The position numbers and the translations under genes are program-made. From the NCBI RefSeq assembly GCF_021654135.1, contig NZ_JAKGSD010000004.1, positions 1-64,000 of the forward strand: DNA of 64,000 bases. The letters are read 5' to 3'. The notes beneath the pieces were generated by a model, which was not told the origin of the DNA, ran no database searches, and worked only from the letters and a program-made list of their open reading frames with translations. This DNA is from Amycolatopsis tucumanensis (GTDB taxonomy: Bacteria > Actinomycetota > Actinomycetes > Mycobacteriales > Pseudonocardiaceae). This document shows positions 48,049 through 57,620 of this stretch, in pieces. Positions within the stretch are counted from its first letter, which is position 1. Each line of letters begins with the position of its first letter.

Positions 48049-48884
48049 CGCACTCCCAACTTCCCTACCTCCGGGACCCACGTCCGTGGCCCCGCGTGCC
48101 GCACCTTCTCCGCGGCCACTCCGTTGGCGAACCGGATCAGTTCCGGCAGCCCGAACCTCCCGACGCCGTGGACCAGCGCACCGTGCCAGACGTCCCCCGC
48201 GCCCAGTGTGTCCACCGCGGGCACCCGCGGCACCTCGATCTCACCAGCATCGTCGCTCGTTTCCCAGCGCACCGGGCCGGGGCCGTTCGTCACGACCACC
48301 GTGGGCACCCCGCGCTCACGCAGGCTCGGCCCCGGCGCGCGGAACCGCGCCGAGCAGGCCGCGATGTCGACCAGCGGCAGCAGGTCGTCCAGCACCGGTT
48401 TCCAGCTGCCCGCGTCCAGCACGACCGGCACGCCCCGGTCCCGAGCCCAGCGCGCCACGCCCAGCGCCAGCCGCGGCAGGTGCCCGTCGACCAGCACGGC
48501 TCGGACGCCGTCCGGCAGTTCGGACGGCATGGCGCCCGGGTTCGACCCGGCGTTGCGCGAGACGACGGTCCGCTCGCCGTCGCGGTCACGCACCGCGACG
48601 GCGCTCACCGCGGGGGGTTCGTCCTGCTCGGGGGCGATGTCCACGACCCGCACGCCGTGCGCGGCCAGGTCGGCGCGGGCCAGCCCGGCGAGCGGGTGCC
48701 TGCCCAGCGCCGTCACCAGCACGGCCTCCTCGCCGAGGGCCGCGACCGTGACGGCGGCGTTGGTCGCCGGCCCGCCCGCGGCAACCTCGACGCCGAGCGA
48801 CTGCACCTTCTCGCCGGGGGACGGCAGCTCCGCCACCCGCTGCACGAGATCGACCGTGCACAGCCCCGCGAGCAGGACGGTCAC
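48045..48884 (-). CDS. PfkB family carbohydrate kinase
   Basis: Begins at GTG 48884, 279 residues. Ribokinase-like: A-G-G-P-A-T-N-A-A near the N-terminus (substrate site) and D-T-L-G-A-G-D-V-W-H-G-A near the C-terminus with the catalytic Asp. It phosphorylates the sugar imported by the adjacent ABC transporter, most likely a ketohexose or pentose. Coupled by GTGA to the ATPase gene and by ATGA to the FrcK-like gene. Confidence 0.93.
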
Positions 48885-49687
48885 GCCGACAACCCCGTCC
48901 GCACCGCCGACTCGACCTCCTCGACCTGGCCGTCCGCCCCGACGCGCAGCGCGCCGGTGATCAGCCCGACGACCTGGTTCATGCTGGTCGTCTTCGGCGA
49001 GACCACCCCGACCCGCTTGCCCAGCCGGTGCACGTGGATGCGGTCCGCGATCTCGAACACGTGCGGCATGTTGTGGCTGATCAACACGACCGGGAGGCCG
49101 CGCTGCCGGATCCGGTCGATCAGCTCCAGCACCTTCGCCGACTCGGCGACCCCGAGCGCGGCGGTCGGCTCGTCCATGATCACGGCCTTGGTGCCGAACG
49201 CCGCGGCCCGCGCGACCGCGACGCCCTGCCGCTGGCCGCCGGAGAGCGTCTCGACGGGCTGCGTGATCGACTTGATCTTGATGTCCAGCTCGTCGAGCAC
49301 CCGCTGGGCCTCGGCGCGCATCTTCGCCGTGTCCAGCTTGCGGACCAGACCGAGCGGGCCACGGCGGCGGATCTCCCTGCCCAGGAACATGTTGGTCGCG
49401 ATGTCCTGCGCCGGCGCCAGCGCCAGGTCCTGGTAGACGGTCTCGATGCCGCAGCGCCGCGCGTCCAGCGGCGTGCGGAAGTGCACCGGTTCGCCGTCGA
49501 CGAAGATCTCGCCCGCGTCCGGCACCAGCGCCCCGGACAGGGCCTTGATCAGGCTCGACTTGCCCGCGCCGTTGTCACCGACCACGGCGAGCACCTCGCC
49601 CGGTTCGAGGTCGAAGTCCGCGCCGTCGATCGCGGTCACCCTGCCGAAGCGCTTGACCAGGCCGCGCGCCGAGAGTGTCGGGGTCAT
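48881..49687 (-). CDS. Sugar ABC transporter ATP-binding protein
   Basis: Started at ATG 49687, 268 residues. Single ABC domain: G-D-N-G-A-G-K-S-S Walker A, L-S-G-G-Q-R-Q-G-V-A signature, V-I-M-D-E-P-T Walker B and the H-loop I-S-H-N-M-P-H. Most CUT2 sugar importers have a two-domain ATPase; this single-domain form is like FrcA of the fructose system. Overlaps permease and kinase genes by 4 nt. Confidence 0.93.
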   Translation of the reverse strand: MTPTLSARGLVKRFGRVTAIDGADFDLEPGEVLAVVGDNGAGKSSLIKALSGALVPDAGEIFVDGEPVHFRTPLDARRCGIETVYQDLALAPAQDIATNMFLGREIRRRGPLGLVRKLDTAKMRAEAQRVLDELDIKIKSITQPVETLSGGQRQGVAVARAAAFGTKAVIMDEPTAALGVAESAKVLELIDRIRQRGLPVVLISHNMPHVFEIADRIHVHRLGKRVGVVSPKTTSMNQVVGLITGALRVGADGQVEEVESAVRTGLSA

Positions 49688-50667
49688 TTCTGCCTCCTGG
49701 CCAGCCGGTCCACGGCCACCGCGGCGATCACCAGCGCACCGGTGGCGACGTCCTGGTAGAGCGAGTCGACGCCGAGCTGGGTCAGCCCCGAGCGCAGCAC
49801 CGTCACGATCAACGCACCCATCATCGTCCCGAACACCGATCCGCGTCCGCCGAACAGGCTGGTGCCGCCGAGGACGACCGCGGTGATCGAGTCGAGGTTG
49901 CCGAGCTGGTAGGCGTTCGGGTCGGCGTTGGGCACCCGGCCCAGCGCCTGCCACGCGGCGATGCCGAAGATCAGCCCGGCCACCAGGTACACCGACACGA
50001 TCGTCCGGTTGACCTTGATGCCGCTCAGCCGCGCGGCTTCCGGCGCGTTGCCGACGGCGTAGACGTGCTTGCCCCACGCCGTCCTGGTCAGCGCGTACCA
50101 GAGCACGAGGTACATGACCAGCGCGAGCGTCATGCCGTAGGTGACCGGGATGCCGCCGAACAGGTAGCGGCGGGTGCCCAGCCAGGCGAGCAGCGAGTCG
50201 GGCGCGATCGGCACCGCCTGGCCGTCGGCGACCAGCTTGGCCGCCGCGGTGAGCATGGTGAACAAGCCGAGCGTGACGATGAACGGCGGCAGCTTGACCC
50301 GGGTGACCAGCGAACCGGTGACCAGGCCCAGCACGGCCGTGACCAGCACGCCGAGGATGAGCGCCAGCCCGCCGGGCACCCCGCCGACCAGCAGTTTCGC
50401 CATCAGCAGCGTCGCCAGGACCATCGCCGCCGCGTTCGACAGGTCGATGCCCGCGGTGAGGATGATCAGCGTCTGGCCGAGGGCGAGCGTGCCGACCACC
50501 AGCGACTGCTCGACCACCAGCGACAGGTTGTCCAGCTCCAGGAACGTGCTGGTGGACAACGAGAACACGACGACAGCGACCACCAGCGCGAGCGCGGGCC
50601 CGATCGCCGGGGCGCGCAGGAAGAACTCACCGAGCGACTCGCGCCGCTCCACAGTGGACGCCGTCAT
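49684..50667 (-). CDS. Sugar ABC transporter permease (CUT2 type)
   Basis: Started at ATG 50667, 327 residues. About ten membrane helices, with the CUT2 permease motif Y-A-V-G-N-A-P-E-A-A-R-L-S-G-I-K in the cytosolic loop that contacts the ATPase. E-G/L-T-x-G-I-D-L-S (here L-T-A-G-I-D-L-S) near helix 3 is typical of RbsC/FrcC. Coupled by ATGA to the binding-protein gene. Confidence 0.94.
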   Translation of the reverse strand: MTASTVERRESLGEFFLRAPAIGPALALVVAVVVFSLSTSTFLELDNLSLVVEQSLVVGTLALGQTLIILTAGIDLSNAAAMVLATLLMAKLLVGGVPGGLALILGVLVTAVLGLVTGSLVTRVKLPPFIVTLGLFTMLTAAAKLVADGQAVPIAPDSLLAWLGTRRYLFGGIPVTYGMTLALVMYLVLWYALTRTAWGKHVYAVGNAPEAARLSGIKVNRTIVSVYLVAGLIFGIAAWQALGRVPNADPNAYQLGNLDSITAVVLGGTSLFGGRGSVFGTMMGALIVTVLRSGLTQLGVDSLYQDVATGALVIAAVAVDRLARRQK

Positions 50668-51668
50668 TTCGTCCCCCAGCAGTTCTGCAGGCCCCACGTG
50701 GTGTCCTGGCTGGGCACGCCGGGCATCGGGCGGTCGGTGATCACGACCGAGCCGGTGTCGATGAACCCGCTCGGCTTCTGGCCGGTCTGCGCGTACCGGA
50801 CGGCGGCGGCGACGCCTTCTTCGGCCATCTTGCGCGGGAACTGCATGACCGTCGCCGCGTACTGGCCGTCGCGCACGTTCTGCACGCCCTGGCAGCCGCC
50901 GTCGATCGAGCCCATCAGGATCCGCAGCCCGCGGGCCTGCAATGCGGCGTACGCGCCACGCGCGGTCGGCTCGTTCATCGTGTAGACGGCGTTGAGGTCG
51001 GTGCTGCGCTGGAGCAGGTTCTCCATCTTCTGCTGCGCGATGGACTGGTCGCCGTTGGCGTTGTCCCGCCCGACGATCGCCGGATCGCCGTCCTTCAGGC
51101 CGATGCCCTCCAGGAACCCGTTGTGCCGGTAGGTGTCCACCGTGCTGCCCGCGGTGCCGTCGATCATGATCACCTTCGGGGCGGCGCCGGCGAGCGCGGC
51201 CTTGACGTAGGCGCCCTGCTGCCGCCCGGCCGCGACGTTGTCCGTCGCGTAGGTGGCGTCGACCGCGTCGGCCGGGTCCGTCGCGGTGTCCAGCGCGATC
51301 ACCATGACCCCGGCCTGCCGCGCCCGCTCGATCGCGGCGAGCACGCCGGTCGAGGAGTTCGGGGTGATCAGGATGGTGGTGACGCCCTGCTGGACCATGT
51401 TCTCGATGGCCCGGACCTGGCCGTCGTTGTCGCCGTCGAACTGCCCGGCCAGCGCCATGAACTCGGCGCCCTGGGCCTGCGCGGCGGCGCTCGCCGCGTT
51501 GCGCAGCTCCACGAAGTACGGATTCGTTTCGGTCTTCGTCACCAGGCCGACCTTGGCCTGGCCGCTGCCCGCCGGAGCGGAACTCCCGCCCCAGTGGCGT
51601 TCGACGGTGCACCCGCTGACGGCCAGCAAGCCGGCCGTGACGAGGCACAGGAGACTCCGCTGTCTCAC
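50664..51668 (-). CDS. Sugar ABC substrate-binding lipoprotein
   Basis: Begins at GTG 51668, 334 residues. Lipobox L-A-V-S-G-C (Cys about 20) anchors it to the membrane. The rest is a periplasmic-binding type I fold: V-G-L-V-T-K-T-E-T-N-P-Y-F, T-I-L-I-T-P-N-S, A-L-D-T-A-T-D and A-V-Y-T-M-N-E-P-T-A-R-G. Related to ribose/fructose-binding proteins. First gene of the minus-strand operon, divergent from lacI, with a perfect operator between. Confidence 0.93.
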   Translation of the reverse strand: MRQRSLLCLVTAGLLAVSGCTVERHWGGSSAPAGSGQAKVGLVTKTETNPYFVELRNAASAAAQAQGAEFMALAGQFDGDNDGQVRAIENMVQQGVTTILITPNSSTGVLAAIERARQAGVMVIALDTATDPADAVDATYATDNVAAGRQQGAYVKAALAGAAPKVIMIDGTAGSTVDTYRHNGFLEGIGLKDGDPAIVGRDNANGDQSIAQQKMENLLQRSTDLNAVYTMNEPTARGAYAALQARGLRILMGSIDGGCQGVQNVRDGQYAATVMQFPRKMAEEGVAAAVRYAQTGQKPSGFIDTGSVVITDRPMPGVPSQDTTWGLQNCWGTK

Positions 51669-51733
51669 GCTGCCCTCCCCATCGAGGCTGATCGTTTGCC
51701 GACGGGGACGGTAGGAGGGCTTACACTACTCCG

Positions 51734-51757
51734 GCAAGCGTTTGCGCAAACGCTTGC
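51734..51757. promoter_or_regulatory. LacI-type operator
   Basis: A perfect 24-bp palindrome with half GCAAGCGTTTGC and a central CG, the shape bound by LacI/GalR proteins. It lies 29 bp before the lacI start and 66 bp from the binding-protein start, so one dimer could control both. Confidence 0.9.
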
Positions 51758-51786
51758 GGATCGCTCGTGCTCGATGGAGAACTCTG

Positions 51787-52797
51787 ATGCCGTCCAGGCC
51801 CACCCAGAAGGACGTCGCCGATCTGGCCGGCGTCTCGATCACCACCGTCTCACACGTGGTGAACGGGACCCGCGCGGTGGCCCCGGAAACCAAGGCCGCG
51901 GTGCTGCGCGCCATCGAGGAGACCGGCTACACCGGCGACGCGATCGCCCGTTCGCTGGTCACCGGCGGCACGCGGCAGATCGGCGTCGCGATCTCACTGC
52001 TCGCCAACCCGTACTTCGCGGCGCTGATGCAGGCGATCGAACGCGAAGCCGCCGCGGCCGGGTACACGGTGCTGCTCGCCGACACCCACGACACCGTGAA
52101 GACCGAGCAGGAGACGGTCCGGACGCTGCGGTCCCGGCGGGTCGAGGGGATGCTGCTGACCCCCGCGGCGGGCGATGGTCGCGTGATCAGCGAGCTGGTG
52201 TCGCTCGGGCTGCCGACCGTGCTGATCGACCGCCTGACCATGCGGACCGACGTGGACCAGGTCGGGTCGGAGAACATCCAGTCGACGTCGGCGCTGACCG
52301 AGCACCTGGCCTCGCTGGGGCACCGGCGGATCGGGTTCGTCAGCGGGATGCCCGGGCTGACCACGTCCGAGGAGCGGACGCTGGGCTACCGGCTCGGCCT
52401 CGGGCGCGGCGGGTTGTCGTGGAACCCGGAGCTGGTGGTGTCCGGGCACTCCTCGCGCGAGGGCGGCGCGGCGGCGACCGCGAAACTGCTCGCGCTGCCG
52501 GACCGGCCGACGGCGCTGGTGGTGGCCAACGACTCGATGATGGTCGGCGTGCTGCACGAGGTCCGCAGGCAGGGGTTGCGGGTCGGCGCGGACCTGGCGC
52601 TGGCCGGCTTCGACGACGTCGAGTGGTCGGACCTGGTGGAGCCGCCGCTGACCACGATGGCCCAGCCGATCGAGGAGATCGGCCGCCGCGCGGTGCGGTT
52701 GCTGCTGGCCCGGATCAAGGAGCCGGACCGCCCACACGAGACGGTCCGCCTGCCGCCGCGCCTGATGCACCGCGCCTCCTGCGGCTGTCACCTCTAG
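51787..52797 (+). CDS. LacI family regulator of the sugar operon
   Basis: Started at ATG 51787, 336 residues. LacI helix-turn-helix (D-V-A-D-L-A-G-V-S-I-T-T-V-S-H-V-V-N-G, with hinge), then the two-lobe ligand domain (N-P-Y-F-A-A-L, A-D-T, G-M-L-L-T-P-A, F-V-S-G, D-V-E-W). Divergent from the ABC operon with an operator between, so it likely represses both until the sugar or its phosphate binds. Confidence 0.94.
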   Translation: MPSRPTQKDVADLAGVSITTVSHVVNGTRAVAPETKAAVLRAIEETGYTGDAIARSLVTGGTRQIGVAISLLANPYFAALMQAIEREAAAAGYTVLLADTHDTVKTEQETVRTLRSRRVEGMLLTPAAGDGRVISELVSLGLPTVLIDRLTMRTDVDQVGSENIQSTSALTEHLASLGHRRIGFVSGMPGLTTSEERTLGYRLGLGRGGLSWNPELVVSGHSSREGGAAATAKLLALPDRPTALVVANDSMMVGVLHEVRRQGLRVGADLALAGFDDVEWSDLVEPPLTTMAQPIEEIGRRAVRLLLARIKEPDRPHETVRLPPRLMHRASCGCHL

Positions 52798-52799
52798 AG

Positions 52800-52890
52800 C
52801 GCTCGGCGAGTCCCACGTTCCCGCGCGCGAGTCCCACGCTCACGAACGCGAGTTCTGCGTTCTCGGGCGCGAGTTCCACGTTCGCTGCCA
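52800..52890. repeat. Short GCGAGTyCC repeat cluster
   Basis: About four copies of a ~20-bp unit near GCGAGTCCCACGTTC or GCGAGTTCCACGTTC in the gap between lacI and the GH76 gene. The same words occur at 10,013-10,165. Confidence 0.6.
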
Positions 52891-52893
52891 CCC

Positions 52894-53883
52894 TTAGAGC
52901 GTGGCCGCCGCCTCTAGGAGCATCCAGGCGCCCAGCTGCACCGAGAGGTCCCGCGCCGGGTGGTTCTTCGGCAGGGGCGGGGTGGGCGCCGGCTCGTTCC
53001 ACTCCGGACTGAACAGCGGGCCGCCGTACGCGTCGGCCGCTCCGGTCCACGCCGCCTCCGCGGAGGCGAGCACCAGATCGCGCGCCGCGTCCGCCTCCGG
53101 GCCTGCCGGCAACCGGTGCACGGCCAGCGCCAGGTACCGCGCCAGGATTCCCGCGAACAACCCGCCGTCGCCGCCGCCTTGACCGCGCAGCACCCCGCCC
53201 GGAGCGCAATTCGCGGCCACCGCCCGGATCGTGCGCGCTGCCCGGTCCAGTTCGGACATTTCCAGACACGCGCCGAGGAAAACCCCTTGGCAGTACGTGT
53301 AGATCTCCTGCACCAGGTCGCCGCTGTCCACCCGCAGCCCGTCCCACACCACCCCGGTGTCGGGGTCGACGAGCGTCTTCTCCATCCAGTCCAGCAGTTC
53401 CCGCGCCCGCTCCACGTCACCGGCCCTGGCGAACAGAATCGCCGCCGGGCCGTTCGACGGCGCGTTCTTGAACCGGTCCCCGCGCCGCCACCAGATGCCG
53501 CCGCCGCCCTCCGTCGTCCAGCCGGACCGCAGCTCGCCGAGGAAGAAGCCCACGTCCCGGCCGGTGCGCTGCAACGCGAGTCCCAGCCACGCCAGGTCGT
53601 CGTAGTAGTCGTTGCGCCAGCTGCCCCGGTTCCGCAGCCGCATCGACGACACGAACCGCTCGATCGCGGCCTCGCGCGCCGGCGTCGGGTCCCGCAGTTG
53701 CGCGTCGGTCAGGCAGTCCAGGAGGTGCGCCTGCCACCAGTAGTTCCAGTGCACGTGCAGCCGCTGATCGGGGGTCGCCGGCCAGCCGCTCCGGGCGAGC
53801 AGCGTGCCCGGCAGTCCCCAGAGCCGGCGCAGGTGCCGGGTGACGATCGCCCGTTCCGCGGCGGCGGCCCAGTCGCTGTGCAT
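52894..53883 (-). CDS. Glycoside hydrolase family 76 protein
   Basis: Started at ATG 53883, 329 residues. Alpha/alpha-barrel of the GH76 (alpha-1,6-mannanase) type: H-W-N-Y-W-W-Q-A-H, the paired aspartates in N-D-Y-Y-D-D-L-A-W (about residues 97-105), W-T-T-E-G-G-G-G-I-W-W and the N-A-P-S-N-G-P motif. No signal peptide is visible, unusual for a secreted mannanase, so it may act inside the cell on imported glycans. It lies next to the sugar operon but is convergent with lacI. Confidence 0.88.
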   Translation of the reverse strand: MHSDWAAAAERAIVTRHLRRLWGLPGTLLARSGWPATPDQRLHVHWNYWWQAHLLDCLTDAQLRDPTPAREAAIERFVSSMRLRNRGSWRNDYYDDLAWLGLALQRTGRDVGFFLGELRSGWTTEGGGGIWWRRGDRFKNAPSNGPAAILFARAGDVERARELLDWMEKTLVDPDTGVVWDGLRVDSGDLVQEIYTYCQGVFLGACLEMSELDRAARTIRAVAANCAPGGVLRGQGGGDGGLFAGILARYLALAVHRLPAGPEADAARDLVLASAEAAWTGAADAYGGPLFSPEWNEPAPTPPLPKNHPARDLSVQLGAWMLLEAAATL

Positions 53884-53939
53884 GAACCCATCATGGATTG
53901 GCCCTCGACATGTCGCTGGGTTCCGTCGACGATCAGGGG

Positions 53940-56120
53940 ATGGCAACGGCGCATGTCACCTGTCCGCTCTGCGAGGCCACCTGCGGCCTGACGGTCACCT
54001 TCGACGGCAGCCAGGTCACCGAGGTGCGCGGGGACGCCGAGGACGTCTTCTCCCGCGGCTTCATCTGCCCCAAGGGCGCGTCGCTGGCCGCGCTGCACCA
54101 CGACCCCGACCGCCTGCGCACCCCGCTCGTCAAGCGCGACGGCAAGCACGTCCCGGTCTCCTGGGACGAGGCGTTCGCCGAGATCAACGCGCGCCTGCTG
54201 CCGATCATGGAGGCGCACGGCCGCGACGCCGTCGCCGTGTACGCGGGCAACCCGAGCGTCCACAACCTGTCGACCGCGCTCTACGGCCGCGTCTTCTTCA
54301 AGGCCCTGGGCACCAAGAACTTCTACACCGCGGGCAGCGTCGACCAGCTGCCCAAGCACTACTCCAGCGGCTACCTGTTCGGCGACGGCATGACGATCCC
54401 GGTGCCGGACGTCGACCGCACCCAGCACCTGCTGGTGCTCGGCGCCAACCCGCTGGTCTCCAACGGCAGCCTGATGACCGCGCCGGACATGCGCGGGCGG
54501 CTCAAGGCGATCCGCGAGCGCGGCGGCAAGGTGGTCGTGGTCGACCCGCGCCGGACCCGCACCGCCCAGGTCGCCGACGAGCACCACCCGATCCGCCCCG
54601 GCACCGACGCGCTCCTGCTGTTCGCGCTGGTCAACGTGCTGTTCGCGGACGGGAGCGTGAGCCTTGGGCACCTCGCCGAGCACGTGACGGGCGTCGAGGA
54701 CGTCGGCGAACTGGCCCGCGACTTCACCCCCGAGGCGGTCGCGCCGGTCACCGGCATCCCGGCAGGCGAAATCCGCCGGATGGCCCGCGAGCTCGCCGCC
54801 GCCGAGTCCGCCGCGGTCTACGGTCGGATCGGCACCACCACGCAGGCGTTCGGCACCCTCGCCAGCTGGCTGGTCGACGTGCTCAACGTCCTCACCGGCA
54901 ACCTGGACCGCCCCGGCGGTGTGATGTTCCCGCTCGCCGCCGCCGGGCAGGCGAACAGCGCGCCCGGCAAGCGCCGCCCGTTCCGGCACGGCCGCTGGCG
55001 CACCCGCGTGCGCGGGCTGCCGGAGGTGCTCGGCGAGGTGCCGGTCGCGACGCTGGCCGACGAGATCCTCACGCCCGGCGACGGCCAGGTCCGCGCGCTG
55101 ATCACCGTCAGCGGCAACCCGTGCCTGAGCACCCCGAACGCCGGTCGGCTCGCGGAAGCCCTGGCGCGGCTGGACTTCATGGTGTCGCTGGACATCTACC
55201 GCAACGAGACGACCCGGCACGCCGACGTCATCCTGCCCGGCCCCACCCCGCTCGAACGGGAGCACTACGACGTCGCGCTGTACCAGCTGGCCGTGCGCAA
55301 CGTCGCGAACTGGACCCCGGCCGCGCTGACCAGCGAGCTGCCGCCGGAATGGGCGACCATGCTGCGACTCACCAGCATCGTCACCGGGCAGGGCCCGGAT
55401 CCGGACATCGAGGCGCTGGACGCGTTCGTCGCAGGGCAGATCGCGCAGCGCGCCGGGCTCGACCCGGCCGTCGCGGGGGACCGGCGCGGGCCGGCGCGGC
55501 TGATCGACCTGATGCTGCGCGCCGGGCCGTACGACCTCACCCTGGCGGACCTCGAAGCCGCCCCGCACGGCGTGGACCTCGGGCCGCTTCGCCCGCGCCT
55601 GCCGGAAATCCTGTCGACGGCGAGCGGAAAGGTCGAGCTGGCGCCGGAGGCCATCACCGCCGACGTGCCACGCCTGGCCGCGGAACTGGCGCACGTGCCG
55701 GACGGTGAGCTGGTGCTAATCGGGCGGCGGCAGCTGTCGTCGAACAACTCGTGGATGCACAACCTGGAACCGTTGGTGCGCGGCAAGAACCGGTGCACCG
55801 TGCAGGTCCACCCGGACGACGCGGAGCGGCTCGGACTGGCCGACGGGGAGCCGGCGCTGGTCAGCTCCAAGGCGGGCAAGATCGAGGTGCCGGTCGAGGT
55901 GACCGAGGAGATCCGGCCGGGTGTGGTCAGCATCCCGCACGGCTGGGGCCACGGCGGGCCGGGCACGCAGACCGCGGTCGCGGCGGCGCACGCGGGCGTG
56001 AACAGCAACCTGGTGGCCGACGAAACCCTGCTGGACGCGCTGTCCGGAACCGCTGTGCTGAACGGGATTCCGGTCGAGGTGACGCCTACCAGGCCGCCGA
56101 CAGGTCCGCGTGCTGCCTGA
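53940..56120 (+). CDS. Molybdopterin-dependent oxidoreductase (4Fe-4S type)
   Basis: Started at ATG 53940, 726 residues; nearby upstream ATGs exist. DMSO-reductase superfamily: N-terminal 4Fe-4S site C-P-L-C-E-A-T-C ... F-I-C-P-K-G, then V-Y-A-G-N-P, the L-V-L-G-A-N-P and V-V-D-P-R-R-T-R cofactor motifs, V-S-G-N-P and the C-terminal dinucleotide domain (P-H-G-W-G-H-G). No Tat signal, so cytosolic. It resembles formate dehydrogenase/nitrate reductase-like proteins of unknown substrate. Stop overlaps the convergent TrmH gene by 35 nt. Confidence 0.92.
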   Translation: MATAHVTCPLCEATCGLTVTFDGSQVTEVRGDAEDVFSRGFICPKGASLAALHHDPDRLRTPLVKRDGKHVPVSWDEAFAEINARLLPIMEAHGRDAVAVYAGNPSVHNLSTALYGRVFFKALGTKNFYTAGSVDQLPKHYSSGYLFGDGMTIPVPDVDRTQHLLVLGANPLVSNGSLMTAPDMRGRLKAIRERGGKVVVVDPRRTRTAQVADEHHPIRPGTDALLLFALVNVLFADGSVSLGHLAEHVTGVEDVGELARDFTPEAVAPVTGIPAGEIRRMARELAAAESAAVYGRIGTTTQAFGTLASWLVDVLNVLTGNLDRPGGVMFPLAAAGQANSAPGKRRPFRHGRWRTRVRGLPEVLGEVPVATLADEILTPGDGQVRALITVSGNPCLSTPNAGRLAEALARLDFMVSLDIYRNETTRHADVILPGPTPLEREHYDVALYQLAVRNVANWTPAALTSELPPEWATMLRLTSIVTGQGPDPDIEALDAFVAGQIAQRAGLDPAVAGDRRGPARLIDLMLRAGPYDLTLADLEAAPHGVDLGPLRPRLPEILSTASGKVELAPEAITADVPRLAAELAHVPDGELVLIGRRQLSSNNSWMHNLEPLVRGKNRCTVQVHPDDAERLGLADGEPALVSSKAGKIEVPVEVTEEIRPGVVSIPHGWGHGGPGTQTAVAAAHAGVNSNLVADETLLDALSGTAVLNGIPVEVTPTRPPTGPRAA

Positions 56121-56736
56121 TCCAGGCGTGCATCACGATGCCGGCGGCGACCCCGGCGTTGATCGAGCGCGTCGACCCGAACTGCGCGATCGACACGACC
56201 ACCGCCGCCGCGTCGTGCGCCTCGGCGGACAGGCCGGGGCCCTCCTGGCCGAACAGCAGCACGCACTCCCTTGGCAGCTCAGCGGTTTCCACGCGCTGCG
56301 AGCCGGGGGTGTTGTCCACGGCGACGATCGCCAGGCCGCGCTCGCGCGCGTAGGTCAGCAGTGACGGCACGTCCGGGTGGTGTTCGAGGTGCTGGTACCG
56401 ATCGGTGACCATCGCGCCGCGCCGGTTCCAGCGCCGCCGCCCGACGATGTGCACGGCGGCCGCGGCGAAGGCGTTCGCGGTGCGCACCACCGTGCCGATG
56501 TTGTGGTCGTGCTGGAAGTTCTCGATGGCGACGTGGAACGGGTGCCGTCGCCGGTCGATGTCGGCGACGATCGCTTCGCGCCGCCAGTACCGGTAGGCGT
56601 CCACGACGTTGCGGCGGTCGCCTTCGGCCAGCAGCTCCGGGTCGTACCGCTCGTCGGTTGGCCACTCGCCCTCCCACGGGCCGACGCCGACCGGTTCCCG
56701 GGCGGTCCACTCGGTCGGGCCGGTCTCCTCGCTCAT
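56086..56736 (-). CDS. TrmH family RNA methyltransferase
   Basis: A 216-residue SPOUT methyltransferase. Motif 1 is N-I-G-T-V-V-R-T-A-N-A-F, motif 2 L-L-F-G-Q-E-G-P-G-L-S and motif 3 S-I-N-A-G-V-A-A-G-I. It should transfer methyl from SAM to ribose in tRNA or rRNA. Overlaps the upstream small membrane-anchored gene by 4 nt (ATGA). Confidence 0.92.
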   Translation of the reverse strand: MSEETGPTEWTAREPVGVGPWEGEWPTDERYDPELLAEGDRRNVVDAYRYWRREAIVADIDRRRHPFHVAIENFQHDHNIGTVVRTANAFAAAAVHIVGRRRWNRRGAMVTDRYQHLEHHPDVPSLLTYARERGLAIVAVDNTPGSQRVETAELPRECVLLFGQEGPGLSAEAHDAAAVVVSIAQFGSTRSINAGVAAGIVMHAWIRQHADLSAAW

Positions 56737-57098
56737 CGGCGGGCCCCGGACAGGTCCGCGAGCAGGTCCGCGGTCGCGGTGGTGAGGTCCTGCTGGGTCA
56801 GCTCACCGGGGAACACCGCGGCGATGTGCTCGGTGGTGAAGAACACGGTCTGGGTGGTGATCCGCTGCGCCACCTCCGCCGGGAGGTGGTTGCTCGACCC
56901 GAGGACGTCGTCGATCGTCACGAACGTCGACTGCAGCGGCGGCAGCGGTGCGTGGCCGGGCCGCCACCCGGTGCGTGCGGCAAGCGCTTGCACCCCGTCG
57001 GCGAAGGCGTCCTGCGCGGCCCGCGCGCGGGGGCGCATGACCAGCCCGGCGACCACGCCGCAGAGCAGGATGCCGAGCAGGATCAGGAGGATGACCAC
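56733..57098 (-). CDS. Membrane-anchored protein of unknown function
   Basis: A 121-residue protein with one N-terminal helix (about residues 1-20, V-I-L-L-I-L-L-G-I-L-L) followed by R-P-R-A-R and a soluble C-terminal domain of about 95 residues. No family recognised. Its stop overlaps the TrmH start; the DUF2784 gene lies 15 nt upstream. The three are probably one operon. Confidence 0.7.
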   Translation of the reverse strand: MVILLILLGILLCGVVAGLVMRPRARAAQDAFADGVQALAARTGWRPGHAPLPPLQSTFVTIDDVLGSSNHLPAEVAQRITTQTVFFTTEHIAAVFPGELTQQDLTTATADLLADLSGARR

Positions 57099-57113
57099 AC
57101 GGAGGATTGTGTC

Positions 57114-57503
57114 CTAGGCCTGCGGCATGGCGTGCGTCGACGGGTGCTCGCGGTGCTTCCAGCGCAGGTACGCGCCCGCGTAGGAGAAGACCACCAGCGC
57201 CAGCGCGACCACGGCGACCACCGGCAGCATCGAGCGCGGGAACACCGTGTCGTAGAGGTAGTAGGCGTTGAAGCCGCCCGGCAGCGGGCCCAGGCCCTGC
57301 AGGCCGCGGAAGTAGTCCTCCAGCGCCGTCAGCGGGCAGGGGATCGGGAAGACGTTGACCACCACACCCCAGATGGCGAAGAACACGTGCACGAAAATGC
57401 TGCGCGGCCAGCGCCAGGCGAGAAACCCGCCGAGGCCGATGTAAAGCAGGGCCAGAATGTGTAATCCGACCGTTATGTCGGCCAGAACTCCCGCGATCGT
57501 CAC
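57114..57503 (-). CDS. DUF2784 membrane protein
   Basis: A 129-residue membrane protein with about four hydrophobic helices. G-G-F-L-A-W-R-W-P, N-V-F-P-I-P-C-P-L-T-A-L-E-D-Y-F-R and G-P-L-P-G-G-F are typical of DUF2784. Function unknown. First gene of a likely operon with the next two minus-strand genes. Confidence 0.85.
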   Translation of the reverse strand: MTIAGVLADITVGLHILALLYIGLGGFLAWRWPRSIFVHVFFAIWGVVVNVFPIPCPLTALEDYFRGLQGLGPLPGGFNAYYLYDTVFPRSMLPVVAVVALALVVFSYAGAYLRWKHREHPSTHAMPQA

Positions 57504-57620
57504 GCCGCCCCCTTCCCGCGATTCCCCTGGTATCGAGGTTACTCCTGATCAAGGCAGGAATGTCGACTCGAATTCCGGAGATCACTTCGGGGTTTCCCCC
57601 TAGGGGGCGGCGTGAATCGG